The notes under the pieces: model-generated
What the model was told of the DNA's origin: nothing
What the model saw: only the letters and a program-made list of their open reading frames with translations
Database searches by the model: none
Shown: positions 1 to 6,198 of the stretch, piece after piece
Position numbering within the stretch: position 1 is the first letter of the stretch
How the letters are laid out: every line of letters starts with the position of its first letter
NCBI GenBank assembly: GCA_002335355.1
Contig: DCTD01000058.1
Location: forward strand, 10,744-18,079
Length of the DNA: 7,336 nt
Direction: 5' to 3'
Source of the DNA: Patescibacteria group bacterium UBA1449
GTDB lineage: Bacteria > Patescibacteriota > Microgenomatia > UBA1400 > UBA1449
Translations under genes and position numbers: made by a program

Positions 1-576
1 GCCTATGACATTTCGGTACGGATCAGCAATATTTTGTTTTGGGCCATAAACATTATGAGGTCTAAATACTGTATATCTAAACCCATATACTTTAGCTAGT
101 ACTTCGAGGCTTTGTTCCATTGCACTTTTAGCAATACCATAAATATCTTCAGGCTTTCTTAACAAACTTTCACTAAAGGGAGGTCTTTGAGAGCCGTATA
201 CACTCATTGATGACGTAACTACTATTTTTTTAAGTTCATCAGTTACAATTGCTGGAGTTACTAAATTGATAAATGCTACTATATTGTTTTCTATTGCACT
301 TATTGGAGTAAACTGACTCCTTCCTTCAGTTGCATCAGCAGCTAAATGATAAATATAGTTTGGTCTATGTGAGACTATGTACTTTTTTACTTGTTCTTTG
401 TTGCGGAGATCAAGTTTAGTAAAGGCAATATTTTTATGAACGTTACGTATATAACCTCCCGAGAGGTTATCAATTCCAAGAATATCTATTATCTTATATT
501 TTGATTTATGTTGTATGAGATAGTCACCAAGATGACTACCCATAAAACCAGCAACTCCTGTTATTAGCACTTTCAT
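1..576 (-). CDS. NAD-dependent sugar-nucleotide epimerase/dehydratase, extended SDR family (3' end beyond window)
   Basis: The frame is open from the ATG at 576 to the left edge, giving 192 residues of a protein family usually 300-340 long, so the C-terminal third is missing. It starts directly with a Rossmann fold. The glycine motif GVAGFMG is at residues 7-13, the adenine-ribose aspartate D37 is in GIDNLSGG, LDL at 56-58 contacts adenine, and HLAA is at 77-80. The catalytic Ser is probably S123 in SSMSVYG (122-128), and the Tyr/Lys pair is Y146 and K150 in YGIAK. FRPHNVYGP at 171-179 opens the substrate domain. The Asp-Glu dyad of the 4,6-dehydratases (as in RmlB) is replaced by Met-Ser, so an epimerase such as a UDP-hexose or UDP-uronate 4-epimerase is more likely than a dehydratase. 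The exact sugar cannot be told. It is transcribed away from the methyltransferase and probably supplies nucleotide sugar to the neighbouring glycan genes. Confidence 0.9.
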   Translation of the reverse strand, partial: MKVLITGVAGFMGSHLGDYLIQHKSKYKIIDILGIDNLSGGYIRNVHKNIAFTKLDLRNKEQVKKYIVSHRPNYIYHLAADATEGRSQFTPISAIENNIVAFINLVTPAIVTDELKKIVVTSSMSVYGSQRPPFSESLLRKPEDIYGIAKSAMEQSLEVLAKVYGFRYTVFRPHNVYGPKQNIADPYRNVIG

Positions 577-582
577 AAGATT

Positions 583-591
583 ATCTTAACA
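583..591 (-). promoter_or_regulatory. Candidate extended -10 promoter of the epimerase gene
   Basis: On the minus strand TAAGAT (583-588) is preceded by TG one base upstream (590-591), which makes an extended -10 element. Six bases separate it from the ATG at 576, so the predicted transcription start falls on the start codon and the mRNA would be leaderless. No good -35 hexamer lies 16-18 bases upstream. There is no convincing Shine-Dalgarno sequence, which agrees with this reading. A separate TTGACG at 639-644 could serve another promoter further upstream, but its best -10 (TATTAC, 18-base spacer) is weak. Confidence 0.4.
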
Positions 592-647
592 TATCTTCTT
601 TAAAATCAGTTATAGTAATAAGAGTTAATGTATTTGCTCGTCAATAT

Positions 648-1388
648 ATGTCTAACAAGAAAATATTAAATACAAAGAGTTGGTCACACGAGCGTTTAGT
701 TCCTGAGGGCTTGCCTTGGTATAACAAACAAATGCTATATGATCATCTTGATCGTTACTTTTTTGCACAGAACTTTGTTGCCAATAAGGTAGTCCTAGAT
801 ATTGCTTGTGGTAGTGGTTATGGAACTCAACTCTTAGCTAAGGGAGGCGCAAAGCAAGTAACAGGGATAGACATTTCTATTGAGGCAGTAAGTTATGCTC
901 GAAAGTACTATGGTTTGAAAAACGTCGTTTATAAAATTGGAGATGCAGAAGCGATCAAAGAACAAAGGAGTTCGTTTGATGCAGTTATTTCATTTGAAAC
1001 ACTTGAGCATCTGCTTCATCCAGAGAAATTTCTTAAAGAAGTAACAAGAGTTTTAAAACAAGACGGGATATTTATTGTGTCTACCCCCAATAGACTTTTG
1101 AACACAGAAAATTCTAATCCATTCCATCTTAAGGAATTTAGCTTAGATGAGCTCCACAGTATTCTTTCGAAGAATTTTTCTTCAATATTTTTTTATGGAC
1201 AAAAACCAGTTCATGCACCATATCTATCACTAGTAAATCAAATAACGTCAAGAATTCCGCCTGGTTTTATCCATTGGATAATAGATACTGGGTTTAAAGT
1301 AGTCTTTAGAGGCAGTAAAGTTCAACCGTTAGACACATTCCGCATTGGATTTGTGCCTTCATACTTCATTGCTCTCTGTAAAAAATAA
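648..1388 (+). CDS. Class I SAM-dependent methyltransferase (Methyltransf_11/UbiE-like)
   Basis: This 246-residue protein should methylate a small molecule or glycan with S-adenosylmethionine in the cytoplasm. Motif I is VVLDIACGSGYG at 48-59, and the ribose-binding acid of strand 2 is D75 in GIDIS. Motif II/III regions are IGDAEA (97-102), FDAVISFETLEHL (110-122) and the post-III strand GIFIVSTPNR (140-149). The C-terminal NPFHLKEFSLDEL (157-169) is a pattern I associate with methyltransferases in polysaccharide clusters. No signal peptide or membrane helix is seen. The ATG at 648 is the only plausible in-frame start near the conserved HERLVPE (15-21), although no ribosome site precedes it. 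Unlike four other genes here, it lacks a -10-like hexamer six bases before the ATG; TATAGT at 611-616 is the best alternative. The substrate is unknown; sugar methylation is a guess from context. Confidence 0.9.
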   Translation: MSNKKILNTKSWSHERLVPEGLPWYNKQMLYDHLDRYFFAQNFVANKVVLDIACGSGYGTQLLAKGGAKQVTGIDISIEAVSYARKYYGLKNVVYKIGDAEAIKEQRSSFDAVISFETLEHLLHPEKFLKEVTRVLKQDGIFIVSTPNRLLNTENSNPFHLKEFSLDELHSILSKNFSSIFFYGQKPVHAPYLSLVNQITSRIPPGFIHWIIDTGFKVVFRGSKVQPLDTFRIGFVPSYFIALCKK

Positions 1389-1395
1389 TGCTTAA

Positions 1396-1424
1396 TTGAC
1401 ATTTCCATCTTAACTATTCAGAAT
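1396..1424 (+). promoter_or_regulatory. Sigma70-like promoter of the membrane transporter gene
   Basis: A perfect -35 hexamer TTGACA (1396-1401) is followed by a 17-base spacer and CAGAAT (1419-1424), which matches the -10 consensus at four of six positions, including the A at position 2 and the T at position 6. The -10 ends six bases before the ATG at 1431, so transcription would begin at or next to the start codon. No Shine-Dalgarno sequence lies between them. The promoter fills almost the whole 42-base gap after the methyltransferase stop, so the transporter can probably be transcribed on its own. Confidence 0.5.
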
Positions 1425-1430
1425 AAAAAT

Positions 1431-2363
1431 ATGCATAAAATTCTCCTGCAATATCTGGCGTTAATTGGAATTGCTTTATTGCTTGGACTTTATATTCCTG
1501 GGCTAGGAAACATGCTCTATCCGTACAACAAAGTGTGGATATTTTGTTTGATACTGCTAAGTGCTTTAAAAATCAGCACAAAAGATATTATTAATTTAGG
1601 TAGAGAAAAACTGTTTATTGTTATCGTGGCCTTAATCCGGCTGATCTTAGTACCGGTAGTTGTTTTTGTGATCTCAAACGCATTTGTTCCCGAATATCAA
1701 ATACCGCTTACCTTACTAGCCCTTGCTCCTGTAGGCTCAACTTCAGCTTTATTTACGGAAATGCTTGGTGGTAAGCCAAGTTTAACACTGGCGTTAGTTA
1801 CCATTACTGGTATCTTAACACCGTTTTGGATTCCCTCATTTTTCCATATTTTTATGCAGCAGGATATCCATTTACCTGTGGGGAGCATGATTATTGATTT
1901 GGCAATGGTACTGATTTTACCTGTTGTTCTCTCTGAGTTTTTGCAAGTTTTCTTTAAACCAGTGGTTAAAAAAACTGAAAAGTACCATCGATACTTAAGC
2001 ATGGTTTTACTATTATTTATTTTAACCGGAGTTTTAACTTCACAGATTGACAAACTCATATTAATTAACCCACTTGTCTTGCTCTGGACAAGTCTACTAA
2101 TGTTAATACTGTTTCTAGGTCTTGGCTTGTTTGGATGGGGGGCAGCTATTTACCGTGAAAAAGAAGAAGAGATTGCAGTGGTTACTAGTTTTGTTTTAAT
2201 GAATTTTTCTCTATCCATTTATATTGGGTCTAAGTTCTTTGCTCATATGCCGTTAGTAGTCTTGGCAGTCGTCTTATCGGTGATTCCTTGGAACCTAAGC
2301 TATGTTATATTAGGAGAGCTATTTTCATGGTTACACGGACCTGTTGCTTCTCGTAATAGGTAA
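1431..2363 (+). CDS. Bile acid:sodium symporter/ACR3-superfamily (BASS-like) membrane transporter
   Basis: This 310-residue protein has about ten hydrophobic helices (near 5-22, 34-49, 62-84, 91-109, 117-140, 152-172, 188-204, 212-240, 247-270, 273-297) and short loops, the size and layout of the BASS fold with two inverted five-helix repeats. The clearest family signature is LALAPVGSTSALFTEMLGG (96-114) followed by SLTLALVTITGILTPFWIP (117-135), which matches the broken helix and following helix of the SBF core domain. In the second repeat, VLMNFSLSIYIG (255-266) sits where arsenite pumps have an NNFELAIA-like motif and Na+/bile-acid transporters have an acidic EVG-type motif. The Cys expected in the first crossover of ACR3 and the acidic residue in the second are both absent. 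It is therefore unlikely to be an arsenite exporter, and sodium coupling is uncertain. The substrate is unknown. It follows the methyltransferase by 42 bases and converges on the glycosyltransferase operon. Confidence 0.75.
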   Translation: MHKILLQYLALIGIALLLGLYIPGLGNMLYPYNKVWIFCLILLSALKISTKDIINLGREKLFIVIVALIRLILVPVVVFVISNAFVPEYQIPLTLLALAPVGSTSALFTEMLGGKPSLTLALVTITGILTPFWIPSFFHIFMQQDIHLPVGSMIIDLAMVLILPVVLSEFLQVFFKPVVKKTEKYHRYLSMVLLLFILTGVLTSQIDKLILINPLVLLWTSLLMLILFLGLGLFGWGAAIYREKEEEIAVVTSFVLMNFSLSIYIGSKFFAHMPLVVLAVVLSVIPWNLSYVILGELFSWLHGPVASRNR

Positions 2364-2375
2364 CTAATCTTACCT
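2358..2375. other. Inverted repeat spanning the two convergent stop codons
   Basis: AGGTAA (2358-2363) and TTACCT (2370-2375) form a perfect six-base inverted repeat with a six-base loop CTAATC. The TAA stops of both convergent genes lie inside the two arms. No T-tract follows in either direction, so it is not a canonical intrinsic terminator. It may be a weak bidirectional hairpin, or simply a by-product of two facing TAA stops. Confidence 0.25.
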
Positions 2376-3245
2376 TCGGACCATCTTCCAAACGTACGGA
2401 TTTTTTCCAAGAATATAAAAGTCAAACCAGCCAAGCACTCTTCCATACAGCTCAAGCAAAATAAGTCTAACCATCGGTATGATATCGTTCGGTTGGTTGA
2501 TAAGGTGGTCTAAAATAGCGTTTAAAGCATTACCACTATTCATTGTTGAGACATGATAGTTGTATTTACCACTAATCCATTGATGTCCGGCGTAGATTCT
2601 ACGGCGTTGAGTCAAAAGTTCCTTTGCTGTTAGTGGAGCTTTATTATAAACAATTGCTCTAGGAGCGTACAGAATTTTAAAGCCGATAAGTTTTAACAAG
2701 ACTTCAATAGTGGCTTCATCAACAGCTGAGTGTTTGGGAATGGCTCTGATAACTTTTCTAAACGCTACCATTTCTCCGCATTTTGGTTGCTGGAGTGAAA
2801 TGAGATGGTGTAAGTGCCATAAAAGTTTGACTTCTTTTCCAACTTGACTGTGTTGTGTATTACAGGGGACAGGATGGGCTCCTACCATCCCAACACTAGA
2901 GTGTAAAAAGGGTAGTGTAATTTCCTCAATAGCCTCACTATGGAGACGGATATCACTACTGATGATTATTAATACTTGAGAAGTTGATTTTCGTAAGAAA
3001 AGGTTGATTGCTGCTGATTTTCCCTCACGCTGAAACTGTTCTAAGAGCTTAATCCTCTTATCTTTTTTCTCTGCTTGACGGATAATTTTGTTCGTTTTGT
3101 CATTGCTGCCAGAAGATACAATGAGTATCTCAGCAATATTGGCAATATCAGTTTTTTGTTTTAACAGTGAATCAATAACACTACTGATATTGCTTTCTTC
3201 ATTGTGAGCGAAAATACCGATACTCACCTTAAGATGTTGGCTCAT
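2370..3245 (-). CDS. Family 2 glycosyltransferase, inverting, GT-A fold
   Basis: This 291-residue enzyme should transfer a sugar from a nucleotide donor in the cytoplasm or at the inner membrane face. The N-terminal GT2 core is clear: SIGIFAHNEE (8-17), LIVSSGSNDKT (41-51) with D49 for nucleotide binding, and REGKSAAIN (73-81). The metal-site strand is ISSDIR (95-100), with D98 in the place of the DXD motif. CGEMVAFRK (156-164) and the probable catalytic-base pair D176-E177 precede QRRRIYAG (213-220), a variant of the Q..RW motif of cellulose-synthase-like GT2 enzymes. No clear multi-helix membrane domain follows, only a moderately hydrophobic stretch near 256-280. Its ATG lies 17 bases inside the end of the flippase gene, which suggests translational coupling. 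GGGTG ten bases upstream is the nearest ribosome-site candidate and is weak. Likely role: adding a sugar to the glycan that the flippase exports. The sugar is unknown. Confidence 0.88.
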   Translation of the reverse strand: MSQHLKVSIGIFAHNEESNISSVIDSLLKQKTDIANIAEILIVSSGSNDKTNKIIRQAEKKDKRIKLLEQFQREGKSAAINLFLRKSTSQVLIIISSDIRLHSEAIEEITLPFLHSSVGMVGAHPVPCNTQHSQVGKEVKLLWHLHHLISLQQPKCGEMVAFRKVIRAIPKHSAVDEATIEVLLKLIGFKILYAPRAIVYNKAPLTAKELLTQRRRIYAGHQWISGKYNYHVSTMNSGNALNAILDHLINQPNDIIPMVRLILLELYGRVLGWFDFYILGKNPYVWKMVRR

Positions 3246-4566
3246 AGAGTTGTTTCACCCTTTTTGCTTCTTTAAAAAGGCGCCATTCTTTGAATAGTTT
3301 TGGTATATGCATTATTACCATTAACACAGCCAAACTGCTAGTAGTAACTAGAAGACTGTTAACAATATCTGTTAAAGAAGAATGATAAAGACTAATTAGT
3401 ACAACTTCAAGGACTAAACCCATAACAATGAACCCAGTATAGAAATAGTCTTTTTTCAGAAGATGATAGGTAGAAAAAGAGAGGACAATAGTGAGAGCAA
3501 TAATGGCTAAACAGTAGTTAATGATATACGGTAAGATAAATGTATACCGTTGTCCAAGTATTATTCCTAAACTGTAATGAGGACACCAGACGACTAGAGA
3601 TGTCAGCAAGACTGATGAAAACAGAGCAATTGATAACAGGATAATAAAAACTTTATGCCGAGCCCTGTCGTTTGATAATCGTGGGGACAGGAGTGGAACC
3701 ATTAACCCCAAGAAACTATGGCTGACTAGAAGAATACTTTTACCAATTAAGCTAATTAAGGCATAAACTCCTGAAACGTCGCTTGAGAAATAGTGTTTAA
3801 CAAGGATTACATCAACATTGATTAAAGCAACTGCACCAATTTGAAGCAATATGGCTTGACCAAAAAATTGGGTTATTTCCTTTGGAATGGCTATCTTTTT
3901 ATATGATGCAAAAAATTTAGTGTTTAACGATCGTTTATTGCCATACCATAATGAGATGAATAGAGTAATTCCCATAGACATGGGCACAGCTGCCATAATT
4001 AGAGGTAAAGATTGAAAGGTGAAACTTCCAAACAATCCAATAGTTAGCTTGATTAGAGCCTCAAAGAAGATAAAAATACCTCCAAAAATAAATAAGTCAT
4101 GGGCATTAAAAACACCTCGTATCCAGTTAAGCGGAAAAATGAACAGAAAAGCAGTAGCCGTGATAAAAATCATTGATAAGTCTGAGGGAAACTTGAAATA
4201 CAGGGTCCACCATGGAGATGTTATGGCATAGGTAATTGTCGCTACCATTCCTAAGACAATGCTCATAATCCCTACTGAATAAATTGCATGTTGAGTGTTG
4301 AAGACTTGATTACTCTTTTGAGCCGCATAACGATTTACAGTGATAAACAAGGCGAATGAAAAGATGGTTGTTAAGTATTGGATTGTTAAAAAGAAGGTAA
4401 GGTTAGCAAAGTCCTCTAAAGAGAGGGAACGATTAGCTTGAAGGTTATAAAGCCAGTTAAGAAAACTAGCTACCATGGATGAAATCCAGTATATAAGCAT
4501 AGGCAGCCAGTGGGAGTAGGTGTGGTAGAGAGACTGAAATGGGAGGACTAGCTTGTGTACAGGCAT
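3229..4566 (-). CDS. Polysaccharide/lipid-linked oligosaccharide flippase, MOP superfamily (Wzx-like)
   Basis: This 445-residue protein has about twelve hydrophobic helices (roughly 20-40, 53-77, 93-116, 130-150, 157-180, 186-207, 233-255, 263-290, 304-328, 342-365, 373-394, 401-420) and a basic C-terminal tail, as expected for Wzx/RfbX-type exporters. The best family marker is the start of the second six-helix half, NVDVILVKHYFSSDVSGVYA (250-269), which resembles the D..L...F.....G.Y pattern of the family. W24-L39 before the first EDFANL loop (51-56) also fits the usual N-terminal helix and loop. It should flip a polyprenyl-linked glycan from the inner to the outer membrane face. It sits between the GT39 gene (47-base gap) and a GT2 gene (17-base overlap), so a part in the same glycan pathway is likely. 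The ATG at 4566 leaves about 20 residues before the first helix; no Shine-Dalgarno is seen. Confidence 0.85.
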   Translation of the reverse strand: MPVHKLVLPFQSLYHTYSHWLPMLIYWISSMVASFLNWLYNLQANRSLSLEDFANLTFFLTIQYLTTIFSFALFITVNRYAAQKSNQVFNTQHAIYSVGIMSIVLGMVATITYAITSPWWTLYFKFPSDLSMIFITATAFLFIFPLNWIRGVFNAHDLFIFGGIFIFFEALIKLTIGLFGSFTFQSLPLIMAAVPMSMGITLFISLWYGNKRSLNTKFFASYKKIAIPKEITQFFGQAILLQIGAVALINVDVILVKHYFSSDVSGVYALISLIGKSILLVSHSFLGLMVPLLSPRLSNDRARHKVFIILLSIALFSSVLLTSLVVWCPHYSLGIILGQRYTFILPYIINYCLAIIALTIVLSFSTYHLLKKDYFYTGFIVMGLVLEVVLISLYHSSLTDIVNSLLVTTSSLAVLMVIMHIPKLFKEWRLFKEAKRVKQLYEPTS

Positions 4567-4572
4567 GTGACT

Positions 4573-4604
4573 ATCTTGAGCTTTTTCTATGATCTAGAGG
4601 TCAA
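4573..4604 (-). promoter_or_regulatory. Weak candidate promoter before the flippase gene
   Basis: On the minus strand CAAGAT (4573-4578) lies six bases before the ATG at 4566, the same register as at three other genes in this window. TTGACC (4599-4604) upstream is five of six to the -35 consensus, but the spacer is 20 bases, longer than normal. It overlaps a perfect ten-base palindrome, CAATTAATTG (4602-4611). It could be an internal operon promoter; the evidence is thin. Confidence 0.25.
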
Positions 4605-4613
4605 TTAATTGTC

Positions 4614-5855
4614 TTACTTATTCTTTTCCTGTTGATCCTGAAGCAGTCTAGCTGTTGCACTGGCATCAATCATGTAGAGTTCAAGCCACTTACCATTACT
4701 TTCGAAACGATTAAGAGGTTTCATAGCCACAAGATCCATGAGACGCCGGCATAGCTGCTGAGCGGGAGAATAGGGATGGACATAAACTATCTGCGTTTTA
4801 TCCATCTCTAATGTAAAATTCTTGCAACTGTCAAAGTTTAAGGCTTGAGAAACGTATCCTTGATAGGGTTGTAATAACTGATAGTTTTCCGGCCAGTCGC
4901 CATAGATTTTTGCTTCAGAATAACTAAGTTCTAAAAAGCGAGCAGACTGTTGTCCGATCTTAATAATATCCTGGTAGGCCATGTTATCAGGTGGGGCATA
5001 TTCGTACACCTCTGTTGGTTTTATGTGAGGATGCCAGGCTGAGATAAATAAGGCTATAGATAATAAATAAAAACCAATAAAGTACGTTGTGTTAACAAAA
5101 CTTTTTTGTAAAAGAAACAGTGCTAAGATGATAAAAGCGACAATTGGGGCCATTACGTAACGGGAACCAAGCTCAGGAGAGAAAAGGTAGAAACCACCAC
5201 CAAAAGCTACTGTTGCAAGTAGAATTATTATTGGTGTAGTTATTGTGGGTATTAATCTCTTTTTTTGCCATAAGTATCCAAGGCTACCGAGCATGCCAAT
5301 CAAGAGAATCCAACGATTTTGCCTTACAAAAAGAAGTTGGAAGATATAGTACATTCGTTCAGTAAAAATGGAAAGGCTTCTTTGCTGATACATTTCCATA
5401 ACATCTGGCCTAATAAACAACCACTTCTTGACACTGTAGTGATACCCTAACCAGACCCCAAGTATGGCAATTGGGAGAACAAGGTAGAGATAATTTTGCC
5501 AACTCTTTCTAGCATCTTTATCAAGGTACAAAGCTAAAGCAAACACTGGCCAAAGAGATATCGATGGAATTTTAGTGATTACTGCTAACGAAAATATAAG
5601 TGCTCCAATAAAGTATCGCTTATGAAGCCAAGCAGCTATAGCAGTTATTGAGAAAGCTGCAGCAGGTAAGTCGACATAAATAACACCATATTCAGACAAA
5701 ACAACAGGAATGGCTCCGACTATTAGCGCAGATAATAGTCCGAACAAAGGGTAGAAAGTTTTTTCCCAATGAAGTAAACACCCATCATAAGAGTTGGTAA
5801 GAATGGAAAAGTAACGAGATGTGATATAAGAGGTGACTGCCCAAACAATTTCCAC
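4614..5855 (-). CDS. GT39/ArnT-like (PMT family) membrane glycosyltransferase, C-terminal part, out of frame with its N-terminal part
   Basis: This frame is open with an ATG at 5855, but its first ~31 residues look like an out-of-frame shadow of the N-terminal fragment. Family-like sequence begins at T33 (codon 5758-5760), right after the A6 run at 5759-5764. From there it continues the GT-C protein: a helix at 37-57, then VDLPAAAFSITAIAAWL (61-77) and SLAVITKIPSI (89-99), matching the DLP...TK pattern of PMT_2 proteins such as ArnT. About eight more helices follow to residue ~273, then a soluble C-terminal region (276-413), probably outside the membrane. Joined to the fragment at 5723-6145 with one added base it gives 510 residues, a normal length for the family. 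Expected reaction: transfer of a sugar from a polyprenyl-phosphate donor to a lipid, glycan or protein on the outer membrane face. The donor would fit the DPM1-like GT2 just upstream. Confidence 0.82.
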   Translation of the reverse strand: MEIVWAVTSYITSRYFSILTNSYDGCLLHWEKTFYPLFGLLSALIVGAIPVVLSEYGVIYVDLPAAAFSITAIAAWLHKRYFIGALIFSLAVITKIPSISLWPVFALALYLDKDARKSWQNYLYLVLPIAILGVWLGYHYSVKKWLFIRPDVMEMYQQRSLSIFTERMYYIFQLLFVRQNRWILLIGMLGSLGYLWQKKRLIPTITTPIIILLATVAFGGGFYLFSPELGSRYVMAPIVAFIILALFLLQKSFVNTTYFIGFYLLSIALFISAWHPHIKPTEVYEYAPPDNMAYQDIIKIGQQSARFLELSYSEAKIYGDWPENYQLLQPYQGYVSQALNFDSCKNFTLEMDKTQIVYVHPYSPAQQLCRRLMDLVAMKPLNRFESNGKWLELYMIDASATARLLQDQQEKNK

Positions 5856-6145
5856 ATTAACGCTAAAGTAGCGGTAATCAACGGTGGGTGAGCATATGCA
5901 AGACTTGGGTTGACGAGGGGTTGGAAGTTAGTTTCGAATAAATGTTTTGCAGAGTTAATAACAAATCCAGCACTGTCCCAATGGTAGGGCAGATTTTTTG
6001 TCGGCCACCACATAATCAACGCATAGGCGAAAATGGCGAAAGCAACAATTAGATCAGCATGTTTATCCCAGAAAGTGAGATAAGTCTTTAATGATCCAGC
6101 CTCATTACTGTGCTTATGATTTAACTTATGCTTAGTTTTTGCCAT
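5723..6145 (-). CDS. GT39/ArnT-like (PMT family) membrane glycosyltransferase, N-terminal part, ended by a frameshift
   Basis: The 140-residue reading begins with a basic, His/Lys-rich cytoplasmic tail and a first helix at 30-47. A first outer loop with the acidic active-site region of GT-C enzymes follows: YHWDSAGF (54-61), where D57 is the probable catalytic or donor-binding acid. NPSLAYAHPPL (79-89) resembles the HPPL segment of PMT_2 proteins, and helices at 87-102 and 106-126 come next. Family-like sequence stops at GKK (127-129); the last 11 residues are out-of-frame and end at a TAA. A single extra A in the run at 5759-5764 would join GKK directly to TFYPLFGLLSAL of the second fragment. 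As it stands, neither fragment should be active on its own. The gene starts 53 bases after the DPM1-like GT2. Confidence 0.82.
   Translation of the reverse strand: MAKTKHKLNHKHSNEAGSLKTYLTFWDKHADLIVAFAIFAYALIMWWPTKNLPYHWDSAGFVINSAKHLFETNFQPLVNPSLAYAHPPLITATLALMWKLFGQSPLISHLVTFPFLPTLMMGVYFIGKKLSTLCSDYYLR
5759..5764 (-). other. A6 homopolymer at the GT39 frame break (T6 on the plus strand)
   Basis: On the coding strand the run reads GGG AAA AAA CTT in the first frame and GAA AAA ACT in the second. One more A would give GGG AAA AAA ACT and fuse the two fragments into a single 510-residue protein. A -1 slip of the ribosome or RNA polymerase on this run would give the same join. A sequencing or assembly error in the homopolymer is equally possible. 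Confidence 0.75.
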
Positions 6146-6151
6146 GGGTTT

Positions 6152-6160
6152 ACTGTATCA
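6152..6160 (-). promoter_or_regulatory. Candidate extended -10 promoter of the GT39-like gene
   Basis: On the minus strand TACAGT (6152-6157) carries a TG one base upstream (6159-6160), an extended -10 pattern, and ends six bases before the ATG at 6145. This again predicts a leaderless start. A run of nine T on the minus strand (6167-6175) lies in the spacer, and no good -35 is present. The gap also lacks a Shine-Dalgarno sequence. It could act as an internal operon promoter. Confidence 0.4.
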
Positions 6161-6198
6161 GAACAGAAAAAAAAAGACTATAGACTTTATATGAGTAG

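Noticed and set aside
1..576. dTDP-glucose 4,6-dehydratase (RmlB) assignment for the epimerase gene.
   Set aside because: The catalytic Asp-Glu dyad of the dehydratases before the VYG motif is replaced by Met-Ser (residues 124-125).
1697..2059. A 120-codon open frame on the minus strand inside the transporter gene.
   Set aside because: It lies entirely antisense to a well-supported membrane protein, has no recognisable domain, and its residues are those expected from reading hydrophobic codons backwards.
1431..2363. Arsenite exporter of the ACR3 family.
   Set aside because: The conserved Cys of the first crossover and the Glu of the second are absent, and no arsenic genes are nearby.
4019..4231. 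A 70-codon plus-strand open frame inside the flippase gene.
   Set aside because: It is antisense to clear membrane helices, with a basic, low-information composition and no start signal.
4602..4611. The palindrome CAATTAATTG as an operator site.
   Set aside because: It is a single ten-base, fully AT-core palindrome with no second copy, next to the GT39 stop codon; such sites are common by chance in AT-rich DNA.
5765..5855. The first ~31 codons of the downstream GT39 frame as a real N-terminus.
   Set aside because: They overlap the in-frame, family-like helix of the N-terminal fragment and show no family pattern, so they are a shadow left by the frame break.
6167..6186. An intrinsic terminator after the DPM1-like gene.
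   Set aside because: The T9 run is present, but the sequence before it (AGTCTATAGTCT on the minus strand) forms only a short, mismatched AT-rich stem.
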